DNA of 64,000 nt from Erwinia sp. JUb26 (GCF_003751505.1 NZ_RJVB01000001.1:923898-987897); one strand, 5' to 3'; shown: positions 1 through 11,869, numbered from the stretch's first letter. Translations and numbers: made by a program. Notes: generated by a model from the sequence alone, not told the origin.

Positions 1-114
1 TGTCAGGCCACATTTTGAGGCGACGTTCACCACCAGCAGGACATCGCCCTGCCACTGTGCCAGCGTGGTTTTCTCACCGTCCAGCGTAGTCAGTTCTGTT
101 GCAAAAATGCTCAT
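1..114 (-). CDS. btuE: Glutathione peroxidase BtuE, N-terminal part only
   Basis: The first 38 codons run off the left edge. The N-terminus MSIFATEL and the segment VNVASKCGLT are typical of thiol/glutathione peroxidases of the BtuE family, which reduce peroxides; the Cys of the CGLT motif occupies the peroxidatic (selenocysteine/cysteine) position. It lies 47 bp downstream of btuC on the same strand, as in the E. coli btuCED cluster, so cotranscription with btuC is likely. The C-terminal part, including the Gln and Trp of the active site, cannot be seen. Confidence 0.85.
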   Translation of the reverse strand, partial: MSIFATELTTLDGEKTTLAQWQGDVLLVVNVASKCGLT

Positions 115-161
115 TGAATATTCCTGTTTAACGTGGATGGATAGCCGCACAAGCACAGCGG

Positions 162-1142
162 CTAACGGTTGCTCAATAATAACCAGATAAAAATCGGTGC
201 GCCCAGCGTGGCGGTGACCACGCCCACCGGCAGTTCAGCAGCGTTCAGCGCCACGCGGGCGATAATATCCGCCGCCAGCAGTACGCCCGCCCCGGCGAGG
301 GCGCAGCCGGGTAAAAGAGTACGGTGATCGCTGAGGCCGTTCAGACGCAATATGTGCGGTACCACCAGGCCAATAAAGCCTATCGCGCCGGCCAGCGCCA
401 CGCTGACGCCCACCAGCCAGCCAATCGCCAGCACCAGCAGGTTACGCCACAGCACCAGCGGCAACCCCAGCTGGCGGGCAGAACTTTCCCCCAGCGCCAG
501 CAGGTTAAGCACCCTTGAGCGGGTGGTCAGCCAGAGCAAAACCGGCACCAGCGCCAGCATCAGCCAGCGCTCGTTCCAGCCAAGCCCGCCGAAGCCGCCC
601 ATCATCCAGTACATTAACTGCCGCAGATCGAGGCTGCTGCTGAAATAAACCGCCCAGGTCATGATCGCGCTACAGACGATCCCCAGCGCCACCCCCGCCA
701 GTAGAAGGCGGCTGCCGGAAAGATTCCTACGGGCGAAACGCAGCAATAACAGCGTGATAAACAGCGCTCCGGCAATGGCACTGACGCTCATCACCCACGG
801 GTCGCCGTTACCCACAAACACGGCCAGCACCAGCCCGACGCCCGCCCCGGCGGAGACGCCCAGCAGGCCCGGTTCGGACAGCGGATTATTGAACAGTGCC
901 TGCATCGTCGCGCCCGCGACCGCCAGCGTGGCTCCCACCAGCAGGACTGCCAGCGTACGCGGCAGGCGCAGCTGCCAGACAAACAGATCGGCATCGGCCG
1001 TTAGCCAGCGCGTAGGCGGGATCCAGCGTTCGCCAACGCACAGACTAAGCAGCAGCAGGAGCAGACAAAATATCGCCAGCGCGCCGAGCCAAATCCTTGA
1101 GCGCCGTTTTGCACGCGTAATCTGTTGAGAAAGCAGGGTCAT
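162..1142 (-). CDS. btuC: Vitamin B12 ABC transporter permease BtuC
   Basis: A 326-residue FecCD-family permease, the normal length for BtuC. About ten hydrophobic segments are visible; conserved stretches include [20 protein letters not shown] near the N-terminus and the [14 protein letters not shown] loop (about residues 250-265), the family's coupling region that contacts the ATPase. It forms the inner-membrane channel of the BtuCD-F cobalamin importer. It sits downstream of ihfA, separated by a strong terminator, and upstream of btuE. The usual third gene, btuD, would lie outside the window. Confidence 0.95.
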   Translation of the reverse strand: MTLLSQQITRAKRRSRIWLGALAIFCLLLLLLSLCVGERWIPPTRWLTADADLFVWQLRLPRTLAVLLVGATLAVAGATMQALFNNPLSEPGLLGVSAGAGVGLVLAVFVGNGDPWVMSVSAIAGALFITLLLLRFARRNLSGSRLLLAGVALGIVCSAIMTWAVYFSSSLDLRQLMYWMMGGFGGLGWNERWLMLALVPVLLWLTTRSRVLNLLALGESSARQLGLPLVLWRNLLVLAIGWLVGVSVALAGAIGFIGLVVPHILRLNGLSDHRTLLPGCALAGAGVLLAADIIARVALNAAELPVGVVTATLGAPIFIWLLLSNR

Positions 1143-1245
1143 AAGCGACGTTTTGGAGAGAAAACAGAGAGTTAATTTTAGAGGGAAATGGGGAAAATGG
1201 AAGTGCCGTTGACCGGAGATGAAAACTTTGCATCACGCAGAGATG

Positions 1246-1271
1246 AAAAAGGCCGCTTGCGCGGCCTTTTT
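1246..1271 (-). terminator. Terminator after ihfA
   Basis: A perfect stem of AAAAAGGCCGC with GCGGCCTTTTT separated by two bases, 12 bp downstream of the ihfA stop. It has A/T runs on both sides and so can work in either direction. It would end the pheST-ihfA transcript before btuC. Confidence 0.85.
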
Positions 1272-1283
1272 GAATTGCGAATA

Positions 1284-1583
1284 TCAGTCTTCTTTCGGTG
1301 TAGCGTTTTCTACCCGGCTCTTCAACTTCTGGCCAGGACGGAAAGTCACTACCCGACGGGCCGTAATCGGGATGTCTTCCCCGGTTTTCGGGTTACGTCC
1401 CGGACGTTGATTCTTGTCGCGAAGGTCGAAGTTGCCAAATCCTGACAGTTTGACCTGCTCACCGTTCTCCAAAGCACGACGCACTTCTTCGAAAAACAGT
1501 TCTACCAGCTCTTTGGCATCCCGTTTGCTAAGCCCAAGCTTCTCAAACAGATATTCAGACATTTCAGCTTTTGTAAGCGCCAT
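1284..1583 (-). CDS. ihfA: Integration host factor subunit alpha
   Basis: A 99-residue HU/IHF-family DNA-bending protein, nearly identical to E. coli IhfA over its length ([20 protein letters not shown]..., then the [20 protein letters not shown] beta-arm region with the intercalating Pro). With IhfB it forms the heterodimer that bends DNA at promoters and recombination sites; it could be needed for the sigma-54 ast promoter found further along. The start lies 4 bp after the pheT stop, so it is cotranscribed with pheST, probably with an extra internal promoter inside pheT as in E. coli (not verified here). Confidence 0.97.
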
Positions 1584-1587
1584 AGGT

Positions 1588-3975
1588 TCAATCCCTCAAG
1601 GATGCTTGGAATCGCTCTTTCAGTGCCTCTACACATCTTGCAACGGTAGCGGCAATCTCCTCTTCTTCGAGTGTCCGGCTGGTATCTTGCAAAATCAGGC
1701 TGATAGCGAGGCTCTTGAAACCCTCCTCTACGCCCTTACCACGGTACACGTCAAACAAGTTTACGCCAACTACCTGATTTACGCCAACTTTCTTACACTC
1801 TGTGATGATATCTGCTGCCGGGACATTTTCAGCCACAACAACGGCAATATCTCGGCGGTTTGCCGGGAAGCGCGAAATGCTGCTGACATCAGGCAGGACG
1901 CGGTCTGCGACCTTATCCCACAGCAGTTCGAACACCACCGTACGGCCGTTAAGATCCAGTTTTCGCTCAAGTTCCGGGTGGACTACACCGATGAATCCGA
2001 TGGCTTCGCCGCGTAAATAAATTGCTGCGCTCTGCCCCGGATGCAGCGCCGGATTGGCTTCTGCTACAAACTGGATCTCATCGAGCTTGCCGGTCAGTTC
2101 CAGCAGAGACTCTAAATCACCTTTCAAATCATAGAAGTCAACGGCCTGACGCGCCAGATCCCAGTGCTCTTCAATGCGATTGCCGGCGATCACGCCAGAC
2201 AGCATAACCTCCTGACGGATACCCAGGTTTGCCTGACTATCAGGCACAAAGCGCAGGCCGCTCTCAAACAGGCGTACACGAGACTGCTGGCGATTCTGGT
2301 TATAGACCACCGCGCCGAGCAGGCCGCTCCACAGTGAAAGACGCATCGCAGACATTTCGATGGAAATCGGGCTTGGCAACAGCAGGCTCTCTTCACCCGG
2401 ATGCAGCAACGCCTGGATTTTTGGGTCAACGAAGCTGTAGGTGATTGCTTCCTGATAGCCCTTATCGACCAGCAGAGACTTCACGCGCTTGAGGGACAGG
2501 TCCGCTTCGCGGTGTTGAGTCATCTCCAGAGAGGCCTGGACCGGAACGTGCGGAATATTGTTGTAGCCGTAGATGCGGGCCACTTCTTCCACGAGATCTT
2601 CTTCAATCTCCATATCGAAACGCCAGCTTGGTGCCTTCGCCTGCCACTCGCCGTTACCGACGGTGACTTCACAGCCCAGGCGGGTCAGGAAATCGGTGAC
2701 ATCCGCATCGGAAATGACATGGCCAATCAGGCGATCCAGCTTCTCGCGGCGCAGCGTGATAGTGGCACGTTTAGGCAGATGCTGTTCACTGGTGACATCG
2801 ATCAAAGGACCGGCTTCACCACCGCAGATATCCAGCAGCAGGCGCGTAGCGCGCTCAATGGCTTTGTGCTGCAGCGCAGGGTCAACGCCGCGCTCGTAGC
2901 GGTGGGACGCATCGGTATGCAGGCCGTGACGGCGCGCACGTCCGGTAATCGACAGCGGACTGAAGAACGCAGATTCCAGCAGCACGTTCTGGGTTTCTTC
3001 ATTAACGCCCGAGTGTTCACCACCAAAGATACCGGCCATCGCCAGCGCCTTACCGGCATCGGCAATCACCAGCGTGTCGCTGTTCAGCGTGGCTTCGCTG
3101 CCGTCCAGCAGGGTCAGCTTTTCGCCCTCTTCCGCCAGGCGCACAATGATTTCTCCATTGATGCGATCTAGGTCGAAGGCGTGCATCGGCTGACCGAGTT
3201 CCAGCAGCACAAAGTTGGTGATATCCACGACCGGATCGATAGAACGGATGCCGCAGCGACGCAGCTTCTCTTTCATCCACAGCGGGGTTGCTGCCTTGAC
3301 GTTAATGCCTTTAACTACACGGCCCACATAGCGCGGGCAGGCTTCCGGCGCAGACACGCTAATCGGGAAAGTATCGTTCAGCGTTGCCGCCACTGGAGCA
3401 ATTTCCGGTTCAACCAGCGGCAGCTTGTTCAGCACCGCGACATCGCGCGCTACGCCGATAATGCCCAGGCAGTCAGCGCGGTTTGGCGTCACGCTGATTT
3501 CAATAGTGCTGTCGTCCAGCTTGAGGTATTCACGGATATCGGTGCCAACGGCTGCATCCAGCGGCAGCTCGATGATGCCCTGGTGATCGTCGGAAATACC
3601 CAGCTCGGAGAAGGAGCACAGCATGCCTTCAGACGGCTCGCCGCGCAGCTTGGCAGCCTTAATTTTGAAGTCACCCGGCAGGACGGCACCGACGGTAGCA
3701 ACGGCCACCTTCAGGCCCTGACGGCAGTTTGGAGCGCCGCAGACGATATCCAGCAGGCGATCGCCGCCCACGTTGATTTTGGTAACGCGTAGTTTATCCG
3801 CGTTAGGGTGCTGGCCGCATTCCACCACTTCACCCACCACCACGCCGTGAAAAGCACCGGCAACGGGCTCTACGCCGTCAACTTCCAGGCCAGCCATAGT
3901 AATTTGGTCGGACAGGGCTTCGCCGTCAATGGCCGGATTGACCCATTCACGTAACCAGAGTTCACTGAATTTCAT
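1588..3975 (-). CDS. pheT: Phenylalanyl-tRNA synthetase beta subunit
   Basis: 795 residues, full length. Domains in order: tRNA-binding OB fold (about 40-150, with the motif [20 protein letters not shown]), B3/B4 editing domain (about 210-380), B5 domain (about 400-475), core (about 480-700) and C-terminal FDX-ACB anticodon-binding domain (about 700-795, beginning [14 protein letters not shown]). It pairs with PheS as an alpha2-beta2 tetramer that charges tRNA-Phe and hydrolyses mischarged Tyr-tRNA-Phe. It lies 15 bp downstream of pheS and just upstream of ihfA, one operon. Confidence 0.97.
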
Positions 3976-3990
3976 TGGTTTTACCCGCCC

Positions 3991-5019
<1,029 letters not shown>

Positions 5020-5055
5020 TTACGATAACATCGTTACGTATTCAGCACCGAAACG

Positions 5056-5083
5056 AAAAAAGCCTCCACTAGGGAGGCTTTTA
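5056..5083 (-). terminator. pheM-pheS attenuator hairpin
   Basis: Read on the minus strand, AAAAGCCTCC and GGAGGCTTTT form a strong stem with a CTAGT loop, followed by T residues. It lies 45 bp after the pheM stop and about 80 bp before pheS, the position of the classic Phe attenuator: translation of the Phe-rich leader decides whether this stem forms. Confidence 0.85.
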
Positions 5084-5127
5084 GCGCGATTTTTCGTTTC
5101 TTTTCTTTGCGCAAAAGCCCCCGATAA

Positions 5128-5169
5128 TCAGGTGCTAAAGTAAAAAAAGAAACGAAAATTAGCGTTCAT
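5128..5169 (-). CDS. pheM: pheST leader peptide PheM
   Basis: A 13-codon reading frame encoding [13 protein letters not shown]. It matches the E. coli PheM leader ([14 protein letters not shown]) except for one missing residue and an Asn. Four Phe codons and one Tyr codon lie in seven positions (FRFFFYF). Ribosome stalling at these codons when charged tRNA-Phe is scarce prevents the downstream terminator and raises pheST expression. Confidence 0.93.
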   Translation of the reverse strand: [13 protein letters not shown]

Positions 5170-5205
5170 GCTTATTGTTACCTGGTTGCTTGCGGGAACC
5201 GTTCT

Positions 5206-5234
5206 ATTGAAATACCCGGAGGCAGAAAAGTCAA
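5206..5234 (-). promoter_or_regulatory. Candidate pheM promoter
   Basis: On the minus strand TTGACT is followed after 17 bp by TTCAAT, about 35 bp upstream of the pheM start and just downstream of the rplT terminator. The -10 is poor. The position fits the known separate promoter of the pheMST operon. Confidence 0.45.
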
Positions 5235-5256
5235 TCTTTTGCTTAGGTTACAGGCA

Positions 5257-5283
5257 ATAAAAAAGGGGAGACAAGCTCCCCCT
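5257..5283 (-). terminator. Terminator after rplT
   Basis: GGGGAG-ACAAG-CTCCCC read on either strand, with a run of T on the minus strand. It is 13 bp past the rplT stop and ends or attenuates the thrS-infC-rpmI-rplT transcript before pheM. Confidence 0.85.
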
Positions 5284-5296
5284 CTTCAAATCTGGC

Positions 5297-5653
<357 letters not shown>

Positions 5654-5693
5654 TTAGCTCTCCTGTTAATATTCTGAAAGTTTAAAAAAATAC

Positions 5694-5891
<198 letters not shown>

Positions 5892-5983
5892 TTAAAAAAT
5901 ATCCACTTCGCATTGTTAATAAAATGAACCAGACAGGCGAATCACACCGCACGCCGAAGCGCACGGCAGGATTACTTTAGGGC

Positions 5984-6535
5984 CTACTGTTTCTTCTTGG
6001 GAGCGAGCACCATAATCATCTGGCGACCTTCGATCTTCGTAGGGAAGGATTCGACAATTGCCAGATCGATATCTTCACACAGATCTTTACGGACGCGGTT
6101 AAGCACTTCCATACCGATCTGCTGGTGCGCCATCTCACGACCGCGGAAACGCAGTGTGATTTTGGCTTTATCGCCATCTTCCAGAAAGCGAATCAGGTTG
6201 CGTAGTTTTACCTGATAGTCGCCATCATCGGTACCAGGACGGAATTTAATTTCCTTAACCTGGATAACTTTTTGCTTTTTCTTCTGTTCCTTAGAAGATT
6301 TGCTTTTTTCATAAAGGAACTTGCCGTAATCCATAATACGGCAAACGGGCGGTTCGGCGTTAGGGCTGATCTCGACAAGATCAACGCCTGCTTCTGCAGC
6401 TTTTTCTAAAGCTTCATCCAGACTGACAATACCAATCTGTTCGCCATCGACGCCAGTCAGACGAACCTCAGTGGCGCGAATTTCTCTGTTAATGCGATTA
6501 GGACGCGCCGGTTGAACTCGTTTTCCGCCTTTAAT
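5984..6535 (-). CDS. infC: Translation initiation factor IF-3 (AUU start)
   Basis: The first ATG in frame ([10 protein letters not shown], position 6334) is internal. Extending upstream gives the normal N-terminal domain starting at an ATT codon (ATT AAA GGC GGA AAA, i.e. MKGGK) preceded by GGAGG, the conserved rare AUU start through which IF-3 represses its own translation. The product is 183 residues, three more than E. coli IF-3, because of a longer turn at [19 protein letters not shown]-3 splits ribosomes and checks start codons. The start lies 3 bp past the thrS stop, so the genes are coupled. Confidence 0.96.
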   Translation of the reverse strand: MKGGKRVQPARPNRINREIRATEVRLTGVDGEQIGIVSLDEALEKAAEAGVDLVEISPNAEPPVCRIMDYGKFLYEKSKSSKEQKKKQKVIQVKEIKFRPGTDDGDYQVKLRNLIRFLEDGDKAKITLRFRGREMAHQQIGMEVLNRVRKDLCEDIDLAIVESFPTKIEGRQMIMVLAPKKKQ

Positions 6536-6538
6536 ACT

Positions 6539-8467
6539 TTATTCCTCCAATTGATGAAGATTGCGACTGCGAATTTCATTCTGCAGTTTCGCGATCACTT
6601 CGTTTACGTCCATGCTTCCCAGGTCTTTACCGCGGCGGGTGCGAACGGCTACTTTGCCAGATTCCACCTCTTTATCACCACAGACCAACATATACGGGAC
6701 ACGTCGTAAAGTGTGTTCACGGATTTTAAAGCCAATCTTCTCGTTTCTCAAGTCCGCTTTTGCACGAATGCCCGCATTCTGCAGTTTTCGAGTCAATTCT
6801 GCAACATATTCGGACTGGCCATCGGTAATATTCATTACCACAACTTGTACTGGAGCAAGCCAGGTCGGGAAGAAACCGGCATATTCTTCGGTCAAAATCC
6901 CGATAAAGCGCTCCATGGACCCCAGGATTGCACGGTGAATCATCACCGGCACCTGACGTTCATTACTTTCACCCACATAAGAGGCATTCAGACGGCCCGG
7001 CAGCGAGAAGTCGAGCTGTACGGTGCCGCACTGCCATGCACGGTCGAGGCAGTCATGCAGGGTAAATTCAATTTTAGGACCGTAGAAAGCGCCCTCACCC
7101 GGCTGATATTCGAACGGAATATCGTTTTCTTTCAGCGCGGCGGCCAGATCGGCCTCGGAGCGGTCCCACAGGTCGTCAGTACCGATACGCTTTTCAGGAC
7201 GCGTGGAAAGCTTAACCACGATCTTTTCAAAGCCAAAGGTGCTGTACATGTCGTACACCATCTTGATGCAGCTGTTTACCTCATCACGCACTTGCTCTTC
7301 GGTACAAAAGATATGGGCATCGTCCTGAGTAAAGCCACGAACACGCATCAGACCGTGCAGTGCGCCTGACGGCTCGTTACGGTGACAGCTACCAAATTCA
7401 GCCATACGCAGCGGCAGATCGCGGTACGACTTCAGCCCCTGGTTAAAGATCTGCACGTGACCCGGGCAGTTCATTGGCTTAATGCAGTATTCACGGTTCT
7501 CAGAAGAAGTGGTGAACATCGCCTCTTTGTAGTTTTCCCAGTGGCCGGTTTTTTCCCACAGCACGCGGTCCATCATGAACGGACCTTTCACTTCCTGGTA
7601 CTCGTACTCTTTCAGCTTGGTGCGCACAAACACTTCCAGCTCGCGGAAGATCGTCCAGCCGTCGTTGTGCCAGAAAACCATGCCCGGTGCTTCTTCCTGC
7701 ATATGATACAGGTCAAGCTGCTTACCAATCTTACGATGGTCGCGTTTTGCCGCTTCTTCCAGACGCAGCAGATATGCCGCCAGCTGCTTCTTGTCGGCCC
7801 ATGCGGTGCCGTAGATACGCTGCAGCATTTTATTATTACTGTCGCCGCGCCAGTAGGCACCGGAGATTTTCTGCAGCTTAAAGTGATGGCAAAAACGCAT
7901 ATTCGGTACGTGCGGACCCCGGCACATATCGACATATTCTTCGTGATGATACAGACCAGGACGATCGTCATGGCTGATGTTTTCATCAAGAATGGTCATT
8001 TTGTAGGTTTCACCACGTGCAGCAAAGGCGTCACGCGCTTCCTGCCAGCTAACCTTCTGTTTAACGACGTCGTAATTGGTTTCGGCCAGTTGGTGCATAC
8101 GCTTTTCCAACTGCTCGATATCTTCCTGCGTCAGGGTGCGATCGAGGTCAACATCATAGTAGAAACCGTTGTCGATCACCGGACCGATAGCCATTTTGGT
8201 ATCTGGCCACAGCTGCTTAATCGCATGACCTAACAGGTGTGCACAGGAGTGGCGAATAATTTCCAGACCGGCTTCGTCTTTGGCTGTGATGATGGCCACA
8301 TTGGCATCTTCAGCGATTGGATCAACCGCATCCACCAACTCACCATTTACCCGTCCGGCAATACAGGCTTTCGCCAGGCCAGGACCGATATCCAGGGCAA
8401 TATCCATCACGCTTACGGCGTGGTCAAACGAACGCTTACTTCCATCAGGAAGAGTAATCACTGGCAT
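6539..8467 (-). CDS. thrS: Threonyl-tRNA synthetase
   Basis: 642 residues, full length. It has an N-terminal TGS domain (1-61, [20 protein letters not shown]), an editing domain (about 62-240), a class II core (about 243-535) with the zinc-binding region of [10 protein letters not shown] and the [20 protein letters not shown] motif, and a C-terminal anticodon-binding domain (about 540-642, beginning [10 protein letters not shown]). It charges tRNA-Thr and edits Ser-tRNA-Thr. Its 5' leader carries the tRNA-like operator used for autoregulation in E. coli. Confidence 0.98.
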   Translation of the reverse strand: MPVITLPDGSKRSFDHAVSVMDIALDIGPGLAKACIAGRVNGELVDAVDPIAEDANVAIITAKDEAGLEIIRHSCAHLLGHAIKQLWPDTKMAIGPVIDNGFYYDVDLDRTLTQEDIEQLEKRMHQLAETNYDVVKQKVSWQEARDAFAARGETYKMTILDENISHDDRPGLYHHEEYVDMCRGPHVPNMRFCHHFKLQKISGAYWRGDSNNKMLQRIYGTAWADKKQLAAYLLRLEEAAKRDHRKIGKQLDLYHMQEEAPGMVFWHNDGWTIFRELEVFVRTKLKEYEYQEVKGPFMMDRVLWEKTGHWENYKEAMFTTSSENREYCIKPMNCPGHVQIFNQGLKSYRDLPLRMAEFGSCHRNEPSGALHGLMRVRGFTQDDAHIFCTEEQVRDEVNSCIKMVYDMYSTFGFEKIVVKLSTRPEKRIGTDDLWDRSEADLAAALKENDIPFEYQPGEGAFYGPKIEFTLHDCLDRAWQCGTVQLDFSLPGRLNASYVGESNERQVPVMIHRAILGSMERFIGILTEEYAGFFPTWLAPVQVVVMNITDGQSEYVAELTRKLQNAGIRAKADLRNEKIGFKIREHTLRRVPYMLVCGDKEVESGKVAVRTRRGKDLGSMDVNEVIAKLQNEIRSRNLHQLEE

Positions 8468-8474
8468 GTAACAT

Positions 8475-8515
8475 CCTTAATTGCAGTGGTAACCCATACG
8501 CAAGGCTACATACAA
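8475..8515 (-). promoter_or_regulatory. thrS translational operator (tRNA-Thr-like arm)
   Basis: Reading the minus strand into thrS gives GCGTATGGGTTACCACTGCA followed by the AAGGA ribosome site. This closely resembles the E. coli thrS operator, where a hairpin with a CGU loop imitates the tRNA-Thr anticodon and binds ThrS to block translation. The rest of the 302-bp gap to ydiY shows no gene; it holds the thrS promoter region and the ydiY terminator. Confidence 0.65.
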
Positions 8516-8730
8516 ACATTGGTTTTACTTTATAAACCAGACCCTTAGCACTTAAAACCCGCTCACATTTGCCGGTTTGGTACACGGTCTGGTACACAGA
8601 CTCAAAAGTGGCTCAGAATCAGAGAAACCTTTGAAGGTGTAGTATCTTACACGTCATAGCGGCTAATTGCACGGCGCGGGATTAAATTGCAGCGGGGGGA
8701 AACAGGCATTACGGGCAGGCTGGCATTATG

Positions 8731-8763
8731 CCAAAAGAAAAACGGGCCGAATATTCGGCCCGT
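8731..8763 (-). terminator. Terminator after ydiY
   Basis: A 22-bp perfect palindrome, ACGGGCCGAAT with ATTCGGCCCGT, followed on the minus strand by TTTTTCTTTT. It ends 7 bp before the ydiY stop codon. Confidence 0.88.
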
Positions 8764-8769
8764 AGTGCA

Positions 8770-9525
8770 TTACATCGCGTAGGAGAGTAATACCGAGGTT
8801 TTGGTGTCGGTTCTTTCCGGCGCAGACTCTGGAGGATTCTGGTTCCAGGTCACGTTGTAAGCCAGCTTCAACGCAAAGTGGTCGTTGATCGCCACCTGCA
8901 GGCCGGTTTCTGAGTTAACGGTAGTATCGTCGCTACCCAGTACGGATACACCCTGAATGAATTTGGTGGTATCGGTCAACTGCCACTGGTAGCTGAATGC
9001 GCCATAGGCCAGCGCCTGAGTTTCATGGCCGCCTTCATGGAAATCGTCATAACGCACACCAGGACCGGCTTCCACACGCAGTGAGTGCACCGGACCGTTC
9101 AGCAGCTGGCGACCATAACCTGCGGCCAGAATCGAACGACCGTCATAACCGTTAAAACGGTCGCTAAGCCAGCTCGCCTGGCCAAACAGGTAGTCCGCGC
9201 TGTTCATGTTGTAACGCGTACGTCCACCAACCTGATAGGTCTCAGAAGAGCGCTCATCGTTAGATGAGGTGTTGCTCGCATTGCCCCACAGGCTGTAAGC
9301 CGTGCTTGGCTGATACCAGGTCATATTGGTATTTGCCGTGGCGGATGAGCTTTTGGTATTTCCGCTCTGAGCCAGGTAGCCCGCTGCGGCATTGCCTTCG
9401 AAAGGTTTCTTCGCGGTGCTCGGGTCATCCATAACCGTAAATACGTTGTTATCAGCCAGGGCTTGTTGACACAGTGCTCCCCCGGAGAGCAGCAGAACGA
9501 CAGACAGTTTACTAAGCGCTTTCAT
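8770..9525 (-). CDS. ydiY: YdiY family outer-membrane-type protein (DUF481)
   Basis: 251 residues with a signal peptide (MKALSKLSVVLLLSGGALCQQALA) and a C-terminal beta-rich region of alternating aromatic/hydrophobic strands ending SVLLSYAM, as expected of the DUF481 family to which E. coli YdiY belongs. It is probably a small outer-membrane or periplasmic beta-barrel-like protein; its function is unknown and YdiY is acid-inducible in E. coli by recollection. It is divergent from ydiZ across 290 bp. In E. coli pfkB lies between these genes; here it does not. Confidence 0.85.
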   Translation of the reverse strand: MKALSKLSVVLLLSGGALCQQALADNNVFTVMDDPSTAKKPFEGNAAAGYLAQSGNTKSSSATANTNMTWYQPSTAYSLWGNASNTSSNDERSSETYQVGGRTRYNMNSADYLFGQASWLSDRFNGYDGRSILAAGYGRQLLNGPVHSLRVEAGPGVRYDDFHEGGHETQALAYGAFSYQWQLTDTTKFIQGVSVLGSDDTTVNSETGLQVAINDHFALKLAYNVTWNQNPPESAPERTDTKTSVLLSYAM

Positions 9526-9815
9526 TTAATGTGACCCGTACGGCAGTTTTGAAAAGAGTAAGTCTGAAGCCTTTTGAAGGACGATCAACGCAATTTACGG
9601 TAATAAACGTAACAATTTGTTAAATCACTCTTTTTATCAAGCATCATGACAAATCTACTCGATGAATGAGAACATTCCCATTAACGGCGCGCATTATAGA
9701 GGGTATTTGACGGGAAAACATCAGGCTGTAAATAAGAAATATCTCTAGCCATCTCCTCCACCCCGTCCGGGGGATGGCCTATGCTGAAAGGAGTTTTCTA
9801 ACAAAGAGGTAAGCC

Positions 9816-10109
9816 ATGAGTTCTTCCGCCGTAACCCAATACGTTGTGACCTTTCGCTACCATGAAAGCGGGCTCGCTAATCTGCTCGAACTCAACAGCA
9901 CGATGTTAAATGCCGGCTTTTCAACCACGCTCAACGACGCCGAAGGGCATCCGCACGAACTGGGCACCAACAATTTCGGCATCGTCAGCGCTCTGTCGAT
10001 CGATGAACTCAGGGAGCAGGCGGCCAGCGTGGGCGAACTGGTTCTGGGGGAGCAGCCGGAGGTTGAAGTCCAGACGTTTGCATCTTTTAATACGCAGGAT
10101 CAAAGCTAA
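9816..10109 (+). CDS. ydiZ: YdiZ family protein of unknown function
   Basis: 97 residues, no signal peptide or membrane segment. The sequence (MSSSAVTQYVVTFRYHE...ELGTNNFGIVSALSIDELRE) looks like a small alpha/beta cytoplasmic protein and its position before yniA matches E. coli YdiZ. A good Shine-Dalgarno (GAGGT) precedes the ATG. No function can be assigned. Confidence 0.7.
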   Translation: MSSSAVTQYVVTFRYHESGLANLLELNSTMLNAGFSTTLNDAEGHPHELGTNNFGIVSALSIDELREQAASVGELVLGEQPEVEVQTFASFNTQDQS

Positions 10110-10211
10110 GTTTTTGTAAAAATGTACGATTAACGTGCATTAACGCGCAGACTGGTTATCCTTTAAGCGATACGGTAACCCTGTTCACGGCGTACAAAAG
10201 AGGAGCTTCCT

Positions 10212-11105
10212 ATGTGGTCAGCCATCAATCGTTTGTTGAATGAACAGCTTGGTCCCGGTGAAATCACCCAACGCACAGAGCTACCGGGCGGCGACGTCCA
10301 CCCTGCCTGGCTTCTGCATTACGGTAAGCAGCAGGTGTTCGTCAAATGCAATCAGCGAGAGATGCTGGATTTATTCACCTGGGAAGCCGATCAGCTCCAG
10401 CTGCTGGCACGCAGTGGCACCGTGCGCGTACCTCAAGTTTACGGCGTCGGCAGCGTCCGCGATGCCAGTTTCCTCCTGCTGGAGTTCATCCAGCCCAGCC
10501 CGCTGGATGCCGTCACGGCCCGAACACTTGGTGAACAGCTGGCGCGCCTGCATCAGTGGAGCGAGCAGCCACAGTTTGGCCTCGATTTTGATAACAATAT
10601 CACCACCTCACCGCAGCCTAACAGCTGGCTCCGCCGCTGGTCACTGTTCTTTGCCGAGCAGCGCATCGGCTGGCAGCTGCAGCTGGCTGCGGAAAAAGGT
10701 ATCCAGTACGGCGATATCGAATTAATTACCCGCTGCGCACAGAGCATTCTGGCGTCGCATCATCCAGAACCGTCGCTGCTGCACGGCGACTTATGGCCCG
10801 CCAACTGCGCAGGCAGCAGCAGCGGCCCGTGGATCTTCGATCCCGCCTGCTACTGGGGCGACAGAGAGTGCGACCTGGCAATGCTCAGCTGGTATCCCGA
10901 TCTTCCTGCAGAGATCCTGCAAGGCTATCAGTCGGTGTGGCCGCTTCCGGATGGATACAGTCAGCGGCAGCCGGTTTATCAGCTTTACTACCTGCTTAAT
11001 CGGGCGAATGTGTTTGGCGGCAGCTGGCTGGGCGAGGCACAGCGTGCGGTACTTGCGCTGCTGGACGAGGATGAGTTGGGTAACAAGCGCGCACAGCTGG
11101 CCTGA
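10212..11105 (+). CDS. yniA: Fructosamine/ketosamine kinase family protein YniA
   Basis: 297 residues of the fructosamine kinase-like fold. The kinase-like motifs are visible: VFVKCNQ (ATP-binding Lys), LLHGDLWPANC (catalytic HGD) and IFDPACYWGDRECDLAM (metal-binding Asp). Members phosphorylate protein-bound or small-molecule ketosamines, allowing deglycation; substrate is unproven for YniA. A strong ribosome site (GAGGAG) lies 6 bp before the ATG. The gene order ydiZ-yniA-yniB-yniC matches E. coli. Confidence 0.9.
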   Translation: MWSAINRLLNEQLGPGEITQRTELPGGDVHPAWLLHYGKQQVFVKCNQREMLDLFTWEADQLQLLARSGTVRVPQVYGVGSVRDASFLLLEFIQPSPLDAVTARTLGEQLARLHQWSEQPQFGLDFDNNITTSPQPNSWLRRWSLFFAEQRIGWQLQLAAEKGIQYGDIELITRCAQSILASHHPEPSLLHGDLWPANCAGSSSGPWIFDPACYWGDRECDLAMLSWYPDLPAEILQGYQSVWPLPDGYSQRQPVYQLYYLLNRANVFGGSWLGEAQRAVLALLDEDELGNKRAQLA

Positions 11106-11147
11106 ATGCCAGCCTGCGCGCGCAGGCGGTTTACAGAAGCAGGCGGT

Positions 11148-11687
11148 TTACAGAATAAAACCGAGTAGCTTCAGCACAAAATATCCGGCCACGGCTACGA
11201 TCAGCGGCAATATATACAGCGGGAAAAACTGCAGGAAAATGGTGTGTCGTGGCACCACAATTTTCTCTTCCAGCTGCTGGCGGCTCAAACCTTCGTCTCC
11301 TCTGGCCTGCTCCAGAATCATCCGATCTTCAATCCCTTCACGCAGATGCCGGGACTGGCGCCACATGCGCGCGCCGGAAGCCTGAAGTGCCAGTCCGACG
11401 AAAATCAGCATATAAATCACCCAGAACAGGATATTGCTGCCGCCGTTAAAATTCGGCACCGGCGAGTTGGTCCAGAAACTGTGCAAAAATCCGGTATTAA
11501 AGCGGATCATATCGATCATCACATGGGTAAAATCCTGCATTACCGCATTGATGCCGTCACGTTGCTCCTGGCTTTTTTCAAGAAAACCCAGCAGCGAAAT
11601 CAGCGTGGATAGCAGCGCAGGGATAAAGATAATCCAGCCTGCAATTCGCTTGACGATCGCGATCTGGCCAGCCCGTTGATAAGTCAT
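11148..11687 (-). CDS. yniB: YniB family inner-membrane protein
   Basis: 179 residues from the ATG at 11687, which has GGAG at a good distance; a longer frame extends upstream but lacks a ribosome site and homology. Three hydrophobic segments are visible at about residues 15-33, 85-103 and 155-175, with an amphipathic central region. It matches the position and look of E. coli YniB, of unknown function. It is convergent with yniA (42 bp between stops) and divergent from yniC. Confidence 0.85.
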   Translation of the reverse strand: MTYQRAGQIAIVKRIAGWIIFIPALLSTLISLLGFLEKSQEQRDGINAVMQDFTHVMIDMIRFNTGFLHSFWTNSPVPNFNGGSNILFWVIYMLIFVGLALQASGARMWRQSRHLREGIEDRMILEQARGDEGLSRQQLEEKIVVPRHTIFLQFFPLYILPLIVAVAGYFVLKLLGFIL

Positions 11688-11869
11688 GCATTCTCCTGTC
11701 CATATGATATTTCGCCGATAGTTTACCTGTACTAAGCGAAAAGTGCCTGCTAAATGCGATTCACACCGCTGCGTTATGCCCCCCTGCAACGGGGTCATGG
11801 CCGGCAGTGATTTTAGGTCAGTGCGATGTTCATGTTAAAATGACATAAACCGTTTAATGGAGCCACAAA

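Noticed and set aside
1143-1283. Cobalamin riboswitch before btuC
   Set aside because: The 141-bp gap holds only the ihfA terminator and no B12-box-like sequence.
8475-8515. tRNA gene upstream of thrS
   Set aside because: Only an anticodon-arm-like hairpin is present; it fits the thrS translational operator.
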